Assembly (NCBI GenBank): GCA_947176685.1
Contig: CAMWRL010000087.1
Coordinates: forward strand, 1 to 7,483
Direction of reading: 5' to 3'
Length of the DNA stretch: 7,483 bases
Source: an uncultured Ruminococcus sp.
GTDB lineage: Bacteria > Bacillota > Clostridia > Oscillospirales > Ruminococcaceae
In this document: positions 7,185 through 7,483 of the stretch, piece after piece
Numbering within the stretch: the first letter of the stretch is position 1
Layout: each line of letters opens with the position of its first letter
Notes under the pieces: generated by a model
Seen by the model: the letters and a program-made list of their open reading frames with translations, nothing else
Databases searched by the model: none
What the model was told of the DNA's origin: nothing
Position numbers and translations under genes: made by a program

Positions 7185-7200
7185 AATATGTATTATTATA
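7179..7200. repeat. Perfect inverted repeat over the yicC promoter -10 and start site
   Basis: Two 10-bp arms, TATAATAATA and TATTATTATA, are separated by two bases and match perfectly. The right arm contains the minus-strand -10; the left arm contains the same hexamer on the plus strand. The predicted start point falls close to the centre. It could be an operator, a symmetric bidirectional promoter core, or simply AT-rich coincidence. Confidence 0.7.
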
Positions 7201-7223
7201 CCACTATTTACAATAAAATGCAA
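7195..7223 (-). promoter_or_regulatory. Sigma-A-type promoter of the yicC operon
   Basis: On the minus strand a perfect -10 TATAAT (7200-7195) is preceded directly by TGG, giving an extended -10. A -35-like TTGCAT (7223-7218) lies 17 bases upstream; it matches only the TTG of the consensus, as is common with extended -10 promoters. Transcription would start near 7188, leaving a leader of about 26 bases before yicC. No other convincing promoter is seen between the genes downstream, so it may drive the whole operon to rlmN and beyond. Confidence 0.8.
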
Positions 7224-7230
7224 GCATTTT

Positions 7231-7261
7231 AAGAAAAAAAAGGGACACCGAAGTGTCCCTT
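7231..7261 (-). terminator. Intrinsic terminator of the dockerin gene
   Basis: On the minus strand AAGGGACAC-TTCG-GTGTCCCTT forms a perfect 9-bp stem closed by a C(UUCG)G tetraloop. It runs straight into a tract of eight Ts (7241-7234) and then CTT. It begins 14 bases after the dockerin stop codon. On the plus strand the stem is followed by TAAATATCTT, not a T tract, so it should terminate mainly in one direction. It separates the dockerin gene from the yicC operon. Confidence 0.93.
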
Positions 7262-7275
7262 AAATATCTTGTCAA

Positions 7276-7483
7276 TTAACCTAAAGCGTTAATTTTATCA
7301 GTTGTTGTCGGGAAATCGCTCTGCTCGAGTATTCCGAGGTCAAGGAACTGAATAGCGAGAGCGTCAGAAGGTGAAATACCTTCGCCGTTGTCAACAACGT
7401 CTGCATTGCGTGCGCCCTGCGTCGACAGTTTATATTCATCCGGATTAGAGAGAGCCTGCATTATGAGTACTGCGTCAGCAAGA
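7276..7483 (-). CDS. C-terminal dockerin domain of a presumably secreted, cellulosome-type protein (partial)
   Basis: Only the last 68 residues are in the window; the start lies beyond the right edge. The visible part begins in the helix of the first dockerin repeat (LADAVLIMQALSN). The second repeat follows, with the loop NADVVDNGEGISPSD and the helix DALAIQFLDLGIL, then a short tail ending in INALG. Type I dockerins bind calcium and plug into cohesins of scaffoldin proteins, tethering enzymes to an extracellular cellulosome; the DAVLIMQ and DALAIQ wording is characteristic of Ruminococcus. The catalytic or binding module cannot be seen, so the function is unknown, although a glycoside hydrolase or other carbohydrate-active enzyme would be usual. 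It has its own terminator and appears unconnected to the downstream operon. Confidence 0.88.
   Translation of the reverse strand, partial: LADAVLIMQALSNPDEYKLSTQGARNADVVDNGEGISPSDALAIQFLDLGILEQSDFPTTTDKINALG

Overview
The window comes from a clostridial Firmicute, most likely a Ruminococcus-like gut or rumen fibre degrader. Two things suggest this. One is the conserved Firmicutes gene order yicC-remA-gmk-rpoZ-priA-def-fmt-rsmB-rlmN. The other is a dockerin of the ruminococcal type (DAVLIMQ and SDALAIQ helices) at the right edge. All genes are on the minus strand, so transcription runs from right to left.

Layout from right to left. Positions 7276-7483 hold the C-terminal end of a dockerin-bearing, presumably secreted protein, closed by a strong UUCG-loop terminator (about 7231-7261). 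The 113-base gap at 7163-7275, the only sizeable intergenic region, holds that terminator, a good sigma-A-type promoter with an extended -10, and a perfect 10+10 bp inverted repeat that spans the -10 and the predicted start point. The housekeeping operon then runs to the left edge: yicC (endoribonuclease family), remA (DUF370), gmk (guanylate kinase), rpoZ (RNA polymerase omega), priA (replication restart helicase), def (peptide deformylase), fmt (Met-tRNA formyltransferase), rsmB (16S rRNA m5C967 methyltransferase) and the first 16 codons of rlmN.

The genes are packed tightly, with gaps of 20 bases or less or direct overlap. Several Shine-Dalgarno sequences overlap the stop codon of the preceding gene, so translational coupling is likely. 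Functionally the operon combines nucleotide supply (gmk), transcription (rpoZ), replication restart (priA), initiator formylation and its removal (fmt/def) and rRNA modification (rsmB/rlmN). Compared with the usual Firmicutes order, coaBC is absent between rpoZ and priA. No metallopeptidase gene lies between fmt and rsmB.

I do not see a previously undescribed system here. The points worth a second look are small: the palindromic and possibly bidirectional promoter, a DEEG motif II in PriA, the missing coaBC, a mini-ORF at the def/fmt junction, and an unusual calcium loop in the dockerin.
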